A program made the translations under genes and the position numbers. The notes beneath the pieces are model-generated. The model did not search any database. It was given only the letters and a program-made list of their open reading frames with translations, and was not told the DNA's origin. Positions 7,136 through 13,415 of a stretch of DNA of 50,642 nucleotides are shown piece after piece; the stretch's first letter is position 1; each line of letters begins with the position of its first letter. The stretch is from a virus. The DNA is taken from positions 1 through 50,642 of the IMG/VR virus record IMGVR_UViG_3300030098_005849; one strand, 5' to 3'.

Positions 7136-7377
7136 GTATATAAATCCTCTCTGTGTTTAGTGTTTTCTAAAAACTCTTTTATATAGGGATCACGTTGTAG
7201 TTTTACTCTTATCTTTTTGACAAGTTGTTTATACAACATATGAATACATTGCCTAGACATAGGTTTATCTTTGCCTTCTCTAATAGCTAGTTGTTCTGCA
7301 ACTGTTTCCCAAGAAGGTAAATCCTTATCCTGTTCAGGATAAACGGGTTCTGTTTCATAATCAAATTCATTTAACAT
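7132..7377 (-). CDS. Small helical protein with HTH-like region
   Basis: The frame is open from a GTG at 7425, but the ATG at 7377 has AAGGA eight bases upstream and lies just after a strong hairpin, so I take 81 residues beginning MLNEFDYETEPVYPEQDKDL. The part WETVAEQLAIREGKDKPMSR followed by QCIHMLYKQLVKKIRVKL resembles a sigma-factor region 4 or similar helix-turn-helix. It may be a regulator, but the match is only in the spacing of hydrophobic and basic residues. Stop overlaps the lysozyme ATG. Confidence 0.5.
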   Translation of the reverse strand: MLNEFDYETEPVYPEQDKDLPSWETVAEQLAIREGKDKPMSRQCIHMLYKQLVKKIRVKLQRDPYIKEFLENTKHREDLYT

Positions 7378-7392
7378 ATCTTTAATCCTTAT

Positions 7393-7430
7393 AGAGGGTG
7401 GGAATTGGAGTGCGGTCAACCCCACCCTCT
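7393..7430 (-). promoter_or_regulatory. Hairpin leader upstream of the 7377 gene
   Basis: AGAGGGTGGG (7393..7402) pairs perfectly with CCCACCCTCT (7421..7430) around an 18-base loop. On the leftward transcript the stem is followed directly by ATAAGGATTAAAGAT and the ATG at 7377, with no T run, so it is not a standard terminator. It could be an mRNA processing or stabilising element, or regulate ribosome access. Confidence 0.75.
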
Positions 7431-7446
7431 AACCTTTAAGGAGGTA

Positions 7447-8196
7447 TCAGGATAATAGCTTAACGTCTTGGATAGAGTCAAGTAAACTTGATCCATCATC
7501 ACCAGATCTCTTAAGCATTTCTTTTGCTATCTCTGCCTTGACTTTACGTTCTTGTCGTGGTAAGTCTGACAGTCTACGTTGGTTCTCAAAGATTTTAATC
7601 TTAAGTAGTTCCATCTTTTCAGATAAATCTAGTAGTTGTAAATGCCATCCTTCACTGCATATCTCAGCAGAAGTAGAAATCTTTTTCTTGCCAATAGTTG
7701 TTTTACCATCATAATAATCAGAGGTTTTCTTAGCTTCAATATATATATCAAAGGAATAACCTATATCAAGGTGGCTTTCTCTACCTATGATATCTTTCCA
7801 ATCAGATCTTTTAATAGGTTTAAATCTAAACTCTTCAAGAATAGGTGGCATGATCCAATCAAACTCAGTGGAATCTGTGTCTCCATGAATCCAATAGAGT
7901 GTTATCACTTTTGATTTTTTCATTTCAATCTTACCACCAAAGTCTTCGATGTCATCACCAATACCTCTGTACTGTTCTTTCATGTCATCAAATTCTTTTC
8001 TTGCTTGTCGCTCACAACCTACTTGTAAATCGTATGCGTAATCTTTTAATTTCTTGGTGAGTTCTTTACGTTGTTCAAAGAGTTGTTTCTTTTCTTCATG
8101 TAAATCTTCTTCAAGTTGTTGAACTTTAATAGCGATGAGATCATCCTTTGTTATTTGACAATCTACTTTTCTAAACATCTCAATATTTGAATCCAT
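7447..8196 (-). CDS. Coiled-coil protein of unknown function
   Basis: Two adjacent ATG codons occur at 8199 and 8196; the second has the better distance from the GGAG upstream. About 249 residues. Residues about 20 to 90 form a long charged coiled coil (QQLEEDLHEEKKQLFEQRKE), then a mixed domain (VITLYWIHGDTDSTEFDWIM) with many aromatic and acidic residues, then a second coiled coil (KMELLKIKIFENQRRLSD). I do not recognise a family. It overlaps the end of the upstream gene by 17 bases. Early-block position suggests a host-takeover or replication accessory role. Confidence 0.7.
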   Translation of the reverse strand: MDSNIEMFRKVDCQITKDDLIAIKVQQLEEDLHEEKKQLFEQRKELTKKLKDYAYDLQVGCERQARKEFDDMKEQYRGIGDDIEDFGGKIEMKKSKVITLYWIHGDTDSTEFDWIMPPILEEFRFKPIKRSDWKDIIGRESHLDIGYSFDIYIEAKKTSDYYDGKTTIGKKKISTSAEICSEGWHLQLLDLSEKMELLKIKIFENQRRLSDLPRQERKVKAEIAKEMLKRSGDDGSSLLDSIQDVKLLS

Positions 8197-9010
8197 CATT
8201 ATCTCCTTTATAAATGGTAGTCAAAGTTTCATGAAGAGCTTCGTCACTCTTCTTAATACTATTTCTGTATCCCTTTAAAGCTTTTATAACTTCAGGATCG
8301 TTAAGTATAACAGATCCAAACTCAGGAATGGAGTGTTCGTTTAACTGATTAAACATTTTATTAACTAATCTCGTAAGGTAATCTTTGTTATCATGCTTAC
8401 TGTAGTAAGGCTCAAGGTAATGACCAGTCAATACATATTTCTTTGCAACTGAATGCATAACCTCCAAGAGATCTATGTAATCGTACTTGTACATTGGTGC
8501 AGTAGTAGTGCCTCTCTTTTTCTTGGCAGCTCTTCTACGTTTTAATGTCTTAGTACAATACTCATAGTAATCTGATCCTTTCTTTGAAATAATAAAGGTA
8601 TCTTTATATCGTTCTTCAATATGATGATCAAAGATATTTATATGAGGAAACAATCTAAAGGTAGGTATTAGTTCAGAAGGATCTACATACTCAGTTAAGA
8701 TAGGAAGATCATAAACAAAAATCCTTTTTTCAAATATAGTCCTTCTTTTTTCTATAGAATAAGAAGGTATTTCAGATTCTTTGATCCTACTTATATAGGT
8801 TGGCATAGAAGGGTCATCGTATTTTTCTTTAACCTGACTTACTGCATCTTCGTAGGTTTCAGAAGTAATAACTCTGTCTTCATAGATAGCATCAAGTATT
8901 TCTTCTGAGTTTTCAGTTTGTTTATAAGTGAAATGGTTTGTATATTCTGTATCTTTTCTTTTAGGTTGTATCCAATGCATAAGCTCATTGTCTACGGCTA
9001 GTCGTCCCAT
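8180..9010 (-). CDS. Hypothetical protein, 276 residues
   Basis: Start ATG at 9010 with GGAGGAGGAG upstream; it overlaps the preceding gene by 13 bases. The protein is hydrophilic, rich in Tyr, Glu and Lys. It has a basic patch near residues 157 to 166 (LKRRRAAKKKRG) that could bind nucleic acid, and a helical C-terminal part ending YKGDNDGFKY. No family is recognised. It belongs with its two neighbours (DUF932-like and coiled-coil) to one coupled group with overlapping ends. Confidence 0.65.
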   Translation of the reverse strand: MGRLAVDNELMHWIQPKRKDTEYTNHFTYKQTENSEEILDAIYEDRVITSETYEDAVSQVKEKYDDPSMPTYISRIKESEIPSYSIEKRRTIFEKRIFVYDLPILTEYVDPSELIPTFRLFPHINIFDHHIEERYKDTFIISKKGSDYYEYCTKTLKRRRAAKKKRGTTTAPMYKYDYIDLLEVMHSVAKKYVLTGHYLEPYYSKHDNKDYLTRLVNKMFNQLNEHSIPEFGSVILNDPEVIKALKGYRNSIKKSDEALHETLTTIYKGDNDGFKY

Positions 9011-9843
9011 CGGTATACTCCTCCTCCTATACCTTTCATTGTAGCTTCTTCAGCTTTAGTTGCTTCTACAATATTTCTGTATTCATTACGCAATAGGTGC
9101 TGTAACTTCTTGCATTTATGTCTTAATGTGAATGCATTTGTGTCACGCCAATGCGAAGTGTATGCTTGGTAAGTGTTGTAGAAATTAGAGTATTGAAACT
9201 CTGGATGTTCTGGGGTTCGTAAGTGCTTGAGGACATGGGGAACACATCGTGGTTGGATGATACCTATGTCCATAGTCCTAACTACGAAATCATTACGTTG
9301 CATATCATCATCAAAGTGATCCATCTCTTTCCAATCTTGTTGTTCTTTGTTCATAGCTTTGACACTTTCTAACAGTTGAACAGGTAGTTGGTACATGAAG
9401 AAGTCAAGATCAATTTCAATGTTGGCTGTGTGTTTACGCTTGTTGATAAACTCTGCCCACATTTGTTTGTTAGTGCATATGCCTACTTGTTCTCCGAGTA
9501 GTGCAGTGAGGCTGAACTTCTTGGTGTGATCATTGAGGATAGCAGTTTGATAAGTTGTTTGAGATGAGTCCACATCTGTATGGTTAAGATTGTACCAAGA
9601 TAAGATAGTTCCTTGGTCGTTAGATAATAGATGCCTAGGTTCTGACAGTTCAATGTTCATACGTGAACAATGTTCTCTAAACTTCTCATTGACTGTTACG
9701 CTATGAACAGGATGATGAGTTTTAGTGCGTACATATTTAGTTGTAAGATTTTTCTCTTCAAATGAGTTAAGAGTTCTTTCACATACACATGTACCCCATG
9801 CATACTGTTTTCCGATTTCGTAATTAGGTGCAGTTACCACCAT
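8998..9843 (-). CDS. DUF932-like phage protein
   Basis: This protein of 281 residues has the middle segment GEQVGICTNKQMWAEFINKR followed by KHTANIEIDLDF. It recalls the (F/V)C.N...........RKHT region of DUF932 proteins, a family common on phages and plasmids with no settled function. The C-terminal half is helical and ends with GIGGGVYRWDD. Ribosome site AGGAGG precedes ATG 9843; start overlaps the upstream gene by 20 bases. I am unsure of the family name, but the RKHT motif and genome position fit. Confidence 0.5.
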   Translation of the reverse strand: MVVTAPNYEIGKQYAWGTCVCERTLNSFEEKNLTTKYVRTKTHHPVHSVTVNEKFREHCSRMNIELSEPRHLLSNDQGTILSWYNLNHTDVDSSQTTYQTAILNDHTKKFSLTALLGEQVGICTNKQMWAEFINKRKHTANIEIDLDFFMYQLPVQLLESVKAMNKEQQDWKEMDHFDDDMQRNDFVVRTMDIGIIQPRCVPHVLKHLRTPEHPEFQYSNFYNTYQAYTSHWRDTNAFTLRHKCKKLQHLLRNEYRNIVEATKAEEATMKGIGGGVYRWDD

Positions 9844-10228
9844 AATATTGATCCTCCTTTATAAGATCTAAGGGTTTTTTGGTAGCCACAGTAGCTACTT
9901 GTTCTATACGTTTACATATCTCTTCGAGTGTAAATCTTGGTGGGTCTATGGCAAGATAACCAAAAGCATCACGCTTGTGTTTGTCTTGAACACGACACTC
10001 ATCAATCATTCTGAAAAACTTTTTCATAAGGTCTTTGTTTTGACGACAACAAGCGGTCGCCTCTTGCATGATCAATTCATGTCTAGCCATCAATATGTAT
10101 TGCCATATCATGAGATTGGATAGATCAAGTTCTGGATCAGGAAGTGATGCCAAGAACCTGTCTAAATGCAGTACTTGTGCTTGCACACGATTGTACACTT
10201 GAAAAATATTAATATCAGTTGAGGTCAT
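9824..10228 (-). CDS. Hypothetical helical protein, 134 residues
   Basis: The start ATG 10228 overlaps the stop of a 29-residue membrane peptide as ATGA. The sequence is almost all helix, for example DLSNLMIWQYILMARHELIM and DLMKKFFRMIDECRVQDKHK, with paired Cys in ATACCRQ. A late segment (FTLEEICKRIEQVATVATKK) is a possible HTH. No family recognised. It ends inside the DUF932-like gene start. Confidence 0.6.
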   Translation of the reverse strand: MTSTDINIFQVYNRVQAQVLHLDRFLASLPDPELDLSNLMIWQYILMARHELIMQEATACCRQNKDLMKKFFRMIDECRVQDKHKRDAFGYLAIDPPRFTLEEICKRIEQVATVATKKPLDLIKEDQYYGGNCT

Positions 10229-10314
10229 TCTTGATCCCCTATAGTTGTTACGACTCCTATAATTGCCCAGACAATCCAGATAATAAATAGAAGTTCAATC
10301 CATCCTCCCGTCAT
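10225..10314 (-). CDS. 29-residue single-span membrane micro-protein
   Basis: A short frame begins at ATG 10314..10312 within the end of the upstream gene and stops at TGA 10227..10225, overlapping the next ATG as ATGA. It starts MTGGWIELLFIIWIVWAIIG and ends TTIGDQE, so it is one transmembrane helix with three Trp. It fills the only gap between two coupled genes and carries coupling signals at both ends. Such peptides in phages can be holin-like or inhibit host membrane proteins; the role here is unknown. Confidence 0.55.
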   Translation of the reverse strand: MTGGWIELLFIIWIVWAIIGVVTTIGDQE

Positions 10315-10651
10315 AATCACCGTGCTTCCATGCTTTAGGACGTTCTTGTGAGTTGTAAATGTATTCTTGTATAAGTTCTTGTTCATCAGGTCGATACCAG
10401 TCAATGAACTTATCTAAGAAACGACTAGGTATGAATCCCTCTGTATTGGTTGAATAATCGAAGGTTATGTCTCTTGGTACGTTTTCTTTGTCCAACATAG
10501 TCAACACGATCTGTTGCCCCTCCAGACACAGCAGTTCTCCTATTGTTGACAGTCTGGTTACAGCTCCTAGTACTCCGAAGTTTCCTCTTAGTGGAATGTT
10601 TTCTAGGAACAAAGATTTTTGTGACCTTAAGACGTCTAAGTTTCCGCTCAT
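10295..10651 (-). CDS. Hypothetical protein overlapping the upstream gene by over 200 bases
   Basis: A TTG at 10657 is open, but ATG 10651 has AAAGGA six bases upstream, giving about 118 residues from MSGNLDVLRSQ. The C-terminal half (TFDYSTNTEGFIPSRFLDKF, then IDWYRPDEQELIQEYIYNSQ) looks like a normal folded acidic domain. Its first two thirds share DNA with the last part of the gene that starts at 10925, read in a different frame. Good codons and its own ribosome site argue that it is translated independently. No family recognised. Confidence 0.6.
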   Translation of the reverse strand: MSGNLDVLRSQKSLFLENIPLRGNFGVLGAVTRLSTIGELLCLEGQQIVLTMLDKENVPRDITFDYSTNTEGFIPSRFLDKFIDWYRPDEQELIQEYIYNSQERPKAWKHGDYDGRMD

Positions 10652-10925
10652 TTTCAATCCTTTCCAGCTTCATAGCTGATACTTCTACAGATGAGAATCC
10701 TCTCATATGAGAGTTAGTTGGTACTGGTACATTCAGTTCGATACATTCTTTTTGACAGTAATATTCAGAGTGAACGTCTTCAATATCATATGGGTTAGGT
10801 GAGTCATTAACGAGATAATCGATTTTATCTAGGAACATGTCCCAATCGCAGTCTTCAGACCACGGAATATTTGATACTTGAGTAAGGTCTTTTACAGTTA
10901 TGTGAGACCATTTTATGATTGACAT
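10425..10925 (-). CDS. Hypothetical protein with Arg/Lys-rich tail encoded in an overlap
   Basis: This protein of 166 residues starts at ATG 10925 after AAGGGG. The first 100 residues are acidic and aromatic (WSEDCDWDMFLDKIDYLVND) and look like a genuine domain. From about residue 100 on, the sequence becomes very basic (KLRRLKVTKIFVPRKHSTKR, ending FNQYRGIHT), exactly where the next gene begins in another frame. Either the tail is a by-product of overprinting and serves as a nucleic acid binding tail, or a frameshift in the DNA separates what was once one gene. I favour overlap because the downstream gene has its own ribosome site. Confidence 0.5.
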   Translation of the reverse strand: MSIIKWSHITVKDLTQVSNIPWSEDCDWDMFLDKIDYLVNDSPNPYDIEDVHSEYYCQKECIELNVPVPTNSHMRGFSSVEVSAMKLERIENERKLRRLKVTKIFVPRKHSTKRKLRSTRSCNQTVNNRRTAVSGGATDRVDYVGQRKRTKRHNLRLFNQYRGIHT

Positions 10926-11011
10926 CCTTGTCTACCCCTTTTTGTAAGTGTTTTAATATGGAAGAGAATCCCGAAGGAAGGCAGTTTATACACTTGCCTA
11001 GGTGTTCGGGG

Positions 11012-11455
11012 TCAACCAAATCGACTATCTTGTCGAGGTGCTTGCTCAGTTGTATATGAAACTTCAGCGGGATCAATACCGTGAATCTCACACAATCTAT
11101 GAGCTGTTTCTTCTGGAATGTTTTTCCAGAACATGGAGATGCATAGACCAAACGAAGGTTGAGTACCGTTCGCTTCCATCTCTGGGGTAATCTGTTCCAT
11201 GCGGTGATTAGGTACAGTTGATTTGAATCCAGCAGTACCAACTTGCTTAGTACCTGTTGGTCTGTAATTCACACCCCATATACCATTACGGCATGAAGGA
11301 ATAAGTTTTGATGCATCGATAGACATCTCACAGATTCCATCGTCATAAGTAAGAATGGGTTTACCATCTTGTACAGAAACTAGAGGACGATTAGAACTAG
11401 TTTCTTTTGAGTTGAAGTTGTTAATAAGATTGTAATCTACGGTTGAAGTTGTCAT
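11012..11455 (-). CDS. Hypothetical protein, 147 residues
   Basis: The ATG at 11455 is chosen over an open start at 11470 because AAAGGAAATAAA precedes it at normal distance. The protein begins MTTSTVDYNLINNFNSKE and has a compact mixed domain with DGKPILTYDDGICEMSIDAS and a later helical part (WKNIPEETAHRLCEIHGIDP). It ends TEQAPRQDSRFG. No family recognised. It has a hairpin leader and stands slightly apart from its neighbours, with an 86-base gap before the next gene that shows nothing clear. Confidence 0.65.
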   Translation of the reverse strand: MTTSTVDYNLINNFNSKETSSNRPLVSVQDGKPILTYDDGICEMSIDASKLIPSCRNGIWGVNYRPTGTKQVGTAGFKSTVPNHRMEQITPEMEANGTQPSFGLCISMFWKNIPEETAHRLCEIHGIDPAEVSYTTEQAPRQDSRFG

Positions 11456-11506
11456 TTTATTTCCTTTCAATTAAATAAAACAAACGATTAGTAATGAAGA
11501 AGAAAC

Positions 11507-11537
11507 CTCTCCCCCTTCACAAGGGGAGGGGGGAGAG
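11507..11537 (-). promoter_or_regulatory. C/G-rich hairpin leader upstream of the 11455 gene
   Basis: CTCTCCCCCTT (11507..11517) can pair with the A/G-rich arm to 11537 around a CAC loop, with an internal bulge. On the leftward transcript it is followed by an AT-rich stretch of about 50 bases and AAAGGAAATAAAATG. It resembles the other hairpin leaders of this block. Confidence 0.65.
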
Positions 11538-11545
11538 TGTTTCGA

Positions 11546-11827
11546 TTAACAGCGATCAATATCTATACGTATTTCTTTGAACTCTGGTAACGGTTTATCG
11601 TCTCTGTATGCCTCTATCAGCTTCTGAGAGCGTCTTTCGTATTCAGCTAAGGCTTGATCTGTCTTCTTTTCGATCTCGTTGAACTCAAGTTTGCGTTCAA
11701 GAGACCAGACGTCACATTGAAGTCTGCTGATTTTCTTTTCCAGCTTTAGGTTTTCTTCGAGGAGTTGCATGTTCTTTTCAGCTTGCTCCTCATATTGTTC
11801 TTGCCAATACTTGTATAGGTCAGTCAT
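11546..11827 (-). CDS. Small coiled-coil protein
   Basis: This 93-residue protein is a single long coiled coil (QEQYEEQAEKNMQLLEENLK through ALAEYERRSQKLIEAYRD) with a short acidic end. Start overlaps the upstream stop as TAATG, so it is coupled to the 66-residue gene. Could be an oligomerising adaptor or regulator. No family recognised. Confidence 0.65.
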   Translation of the reverse strand: MTDLYKYWQEQYEEQAEKNMQLLEENLKLEKKISRLQCDVWSLERKLEFNEIEKKTDQALAEYERRSQKLIEAYRDDKPLPEFKEIRIDIDRC

Positions 11828-12027
11828 TAGATACCTCCTTTCACTAATGGAGTACTGAGTGCAAGCTCAGTATTCAGGTCAGATAAGATACGGTCTTCGG
11901 TGAGGATCTCACGATGAGCATCCACGTAGAGTTGTTGTTCAAGTCCATCACTTACGGTATCTTGCCCGTACTTGGCTCGCCATGCTAAGATGATTCTTGA
12001 TACTTGATCAATAGTAAGTAAATGCAT
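11827..12027 (-). CDS. Hypothetical protein, 66 residues
   Basis: Start ATG 12027 follows AAAGGAGAATCC, identical in its core AAGGAGAATCCAATG to the leader of the 12615 gene. The product (MHLLTIDQVSRIILAWRAKY, ending LVKGGI) is helical and soluble, with no known motif. It is the first gene after a strong hairpin and is coupled to the coiled-coil gene downstream. Confidence 0.62.
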   Translation of the reverse strand: MHLLTIDQVSRIILAWRAKYGQDTVSDGLEQQLYVDAHREILTEDRILSDLNTELALSTPLVKGGI

Positions 12028-12074
12028 TGGATTCTCCTTTCAAGAGAAAAATAAAAATAAAAAGGTAAGAGGTT

Positions 12075-12104
12075 CTGCCCTCTCCCGCAGGGGAGAGAGG
12101 GCAG
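12075..12104 (-). promoter_or_regulatory. Hairpin leader CTGCCCTCTCCC type, upstream of the 12027 gene
   Basis: CTGCCCTCTCCC (from 12075) pairs with GGGAGAGAGGGCAG (to 12104) with a two-base bulge. On the leftward transcript an AT-rich leader of about 45 bases follows, then AAAGGAGAATCCAATG. The element is clearly related in sequence to that at 12658..12684. Confidence 0.75.
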
Positions 12105-12116
12105 GATCTCAGATAT

Positions 12117-12368
12117 TCAGAATGGAGCTTTATCAGGCTCATCATCAAGGAAGATCAATTCATCACCATTATCATTGATTTGAATACCTGATGTCATATA
12201 ATCGGGATATTTAGGGAGTTGATCTCGCAAGTCAGATATCTGTGACTTTAGCCTACAATTACATTCTCGTAAATGTATTTTCTCCTGCGTCAACTGATCT
12301 ACTTGCCTTAATAAAGATTCTGCTAGGATCTCTAGATCATCTGTACTAAATCTATTAAACTTACTCAT
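12117..12368 (-). CDS. Small coiled-coil protein with acidic tail
   Basis: A GTG at 12377 is open, but ATG 12368 with AAGGAG nine bases upstream is preferred, giving 83 residues from MSKFNRFSTDDLEILAESLL. The central part (RQVDQLTQEKIHLRECNCRL) is a leucine-zipper-like coil, and the end (DELIFLDDEPDKAPF) is acidic. It may be a DNA mimic, adaptor or dimerising regulator. No family recognised. Confidence 0.6.
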   Translation of the reverse strand: MSKFNRFSTDDLEILAESLLRQVDQLTQEKIHLRECNCRLKSQISDLRDQLPKYPDYMTSGIQINDNGDELIFLDDEPDKAPF

Positions 12369-12407
12369 GATAAACACTCCTTATAAAAAATTAATAACGA
12401 TATACGG

Positions 12408-12446
12408 AAAACTTTTTTCCCCTTTAGGGGAAAAGAAAAAAGTTTT
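12408..12446 (-). promoter_or_regulatory. Hairpin leader upstream of the 12368 gene
   Basis: AAAACTTTTTTCCCC (12408..12422) pairs with GGGG...AAAGTTTT (12427..12446) around TTTA, with a five-base bulge. It starts right after the stop of the preceding gene and precedes an AT-rich leader and TAAGGAG. There is no T run after the stem on the leftward transcript. Confidence 0.7.
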
Positions 12447-12447
12447 A

Positions 12448-12615
12448 TTAACAATATTCGACTTTTTCTTGTTCTTTTCGTGTTAAGGGACATATGAATT
12501 CGTAAAAGAGGTACTGTAGTTCTCTTATTTCTTCTTCTTCTAGCCATTCATAGTACATTTCATTACGAAGTGTTTCTGATGCTATTGGTGAGTATGGTAG
12601 TGAGTGTGGGTACAT
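12448..12615 (-). CDS. 55-residue acidic small protein
   Basis: The open frame reaches 12771, but that part is non-coding in character; ATG 12615 has AAGGAGAATCC upstream and gives MYPHSLPYSPIASETLRNEM followed by a Glu/Tyr-rich helix (YYEWLEEEEIRELQYLFYEF). It ends PLTRKEQEKVEYC. Probably an early small host-interaction protein. It is the first gene of the small-gene group, next to the GTACCA array. Confidence 0.6.
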   Translation of the reverse strand: MYPHSLPYSPIASETLRNEMYYEWLEEEEIRELQYLFYEFICPLTRKEQEKVEYC

Positions 12616-12657
12616 TGGATTCTCCTTGTAGAAAAAAGTATTAAAGTTGGAGAGGTG

Positions 12658-12684
12658 ACTGCCCTCCCGCAGGGAGAGGGCAGT
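12658..12684 (-). promoter_or_regulatory. Hairpin leader upstream of the 12615 gene
   Basis: ACTGCCCTCCC (from 12658) pairs with GGGAGAGGGCAGT (to 12684) with a two-base bulge. On the leftward transcript it is followed by a 40-base AT-rich leader and ACAAGGAGAATCCAATG. Both the hairpin and the ribosome site match those of the 12027 gene, as if the whole leader had been copied. Confidence 0.75.
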
Positions 12685-12880
12685 TACCGATAAGAGATAA
12701 CCAAACAGGCAACAGCCTACCGATAACAGGGTATGGTGCTTAAGTAGTAAGTAATAAGGGGTTAGCAGCAATATCGTGGCTAGAAAGGTGAAAGCCCCCC
12801 ATGTTAACGCTAGTTATCTATAAGAAAGGACAAATTTCTACAGGAATTTTTCACTATTTGCAACTTATCTTTGCAACTCT

Positions 12881-13135
12881 GTACCATACTAGTACCACAC
12901 TTGTACCATACCTCCTGGTACGCCATATCCTTTGTGGTTGTTTTGTATGCCCTATTATTATAGTTTGTACCAGTTGTACCATACTTATAAAGCTAATACG
13001 TAGTAAGGTATATAATATATAGTAACTTAATGTGTGGTACATGTGGTACAACCACTAAAAAACGAGCCTAGTATGCTAACCAAGCTCGCTTTTTTGTACC
13101 AAAACCTATGGAACAGGTCTGGTACGTTATGGTAC
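12881..13135. repeat. Array of eleven GTACCA boxes in both orientations
   Basis: GTACCA begins at 12881, 12892, 12903, 12967, 12976 and 13096; the reverse TGGTAC begins at 12916, 13035, 13044, 13120 and 13130. Neighbouring boxes are 9, 10 or 11 bases apart within groups (11, 11; 9; 9; 10), close to one helical turn, so bound proteins would sit on one face of the DNA. Several share the longer form TGTACCATAC. Iterons bound by a replication initiator, or operators for a regulator, are the natural readings. Confidence 0.8.
13057..13095 (-). terminator. Rho-independent terminator, usable in both directions
   Basis: On the leftward strand GCGAGC...GCTCG is followed by TTTTTT; on the rightward strand CGAGC...GCTCG is followed by C and six T. 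It ends the leftward helicase transcript before the GTACCA region, or insulates that region. Confidence 0.75.
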
Positions 13136-13144
13136 AGGATAGGG

Positions 13145-13414
13145 TTAATCAAGAAATTCAGTATGAACTACAAAGGCTCCTTCAGCACTATTAAGAATAA
13201 TCGAATCCCCACCATCAATAAACGTCCATAGGGTGCCGTTTTCATCGGCAAGCATATCACCTGTTACGTAGTCCCCCTGGCAAAAATACATCCATAAAAA
13301 TTTAGCTGGGATATCGCATAAATTCTTATAGCTTTTACCCAAGATCTTTTTTAAGGCTTGAAATTTACCACTATTAATCCCTTTTTCAGGGATAAAATCA
13401 AATTCACTTTCCAT
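13145..13414 (-). CDS. Hypothetical protein downstream of the helicase
   Basis: ATG 13414 is chosen over a TTG at 13432, because GAGGAG lies ten bases upstream; 89 residues begin MESEFDFIPEKGINSGKFQA. A central part (LWMYFCQGDYVTGDMLADEN) and a beta-like end (LWTFIDGGDSIILNS) are seen. No family recognised. It directly follows the helicase stop (one base between) and precedes the terminator, so the two form one short transcript and may work together in replication start. Confidence 0.6.
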   Translation of the reverse strand: MESEFDFIPEKGINSGKFQALKKILGKSYKNLCDIPAKFLWMYFCQGDYVTGDMLADENGTLWTFIDGGDSIILNSAEGAFVVHTEFLD

Positions 13415-13415
13415 A

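Larger units (their letters stand above)
12616..13144. other. Non-coding region of about 530 bases, candidate replication origin or control centre
   Basis: No convincing gene is present on either strand. From left to right it holds a leader hairpin (12658..12684), a featureless stretch (12685..12856), two direct copies of TTTGCAACT (12857..12865, 12870..12878), the GTACCA array, an AT-rich core at about 12981..13030 flanked by GTACCA boxes on both sides, and a bidirectional terminator (13057..13095). Position beside the primase-helicase gene fits an origin; position upstream of small early genes also fits an operator region. Confidence 0.65.

Noticed and set aside
7403-7425. Earlier GTG start (7425) for the 7377 gene
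   Set aside because: It lies inside the hairpin leader and has no ribosome site, while ATG 7377 has AAGGA at a normal distance.
10855-11241. Open frame of 128 residues on the leftward strand
   Set aside because: It overlaps two better genes, has no ribosome site, and its composition looks like an out-of-frame shadow of the 11012..11455 gene.
12801-13022. Rightward open frame of 73 residues in the GTACCA region
   Set aside because: No ribosome site, Cys/Ile/Val content driven by the GTACCA words, and it runs over the candidate origin; treated as non-coding.
13034-13231. Rightward open frame of 65 residues across the terminator
   Set aside because: It reads through a strong terminator stem and opposite to a better gene.
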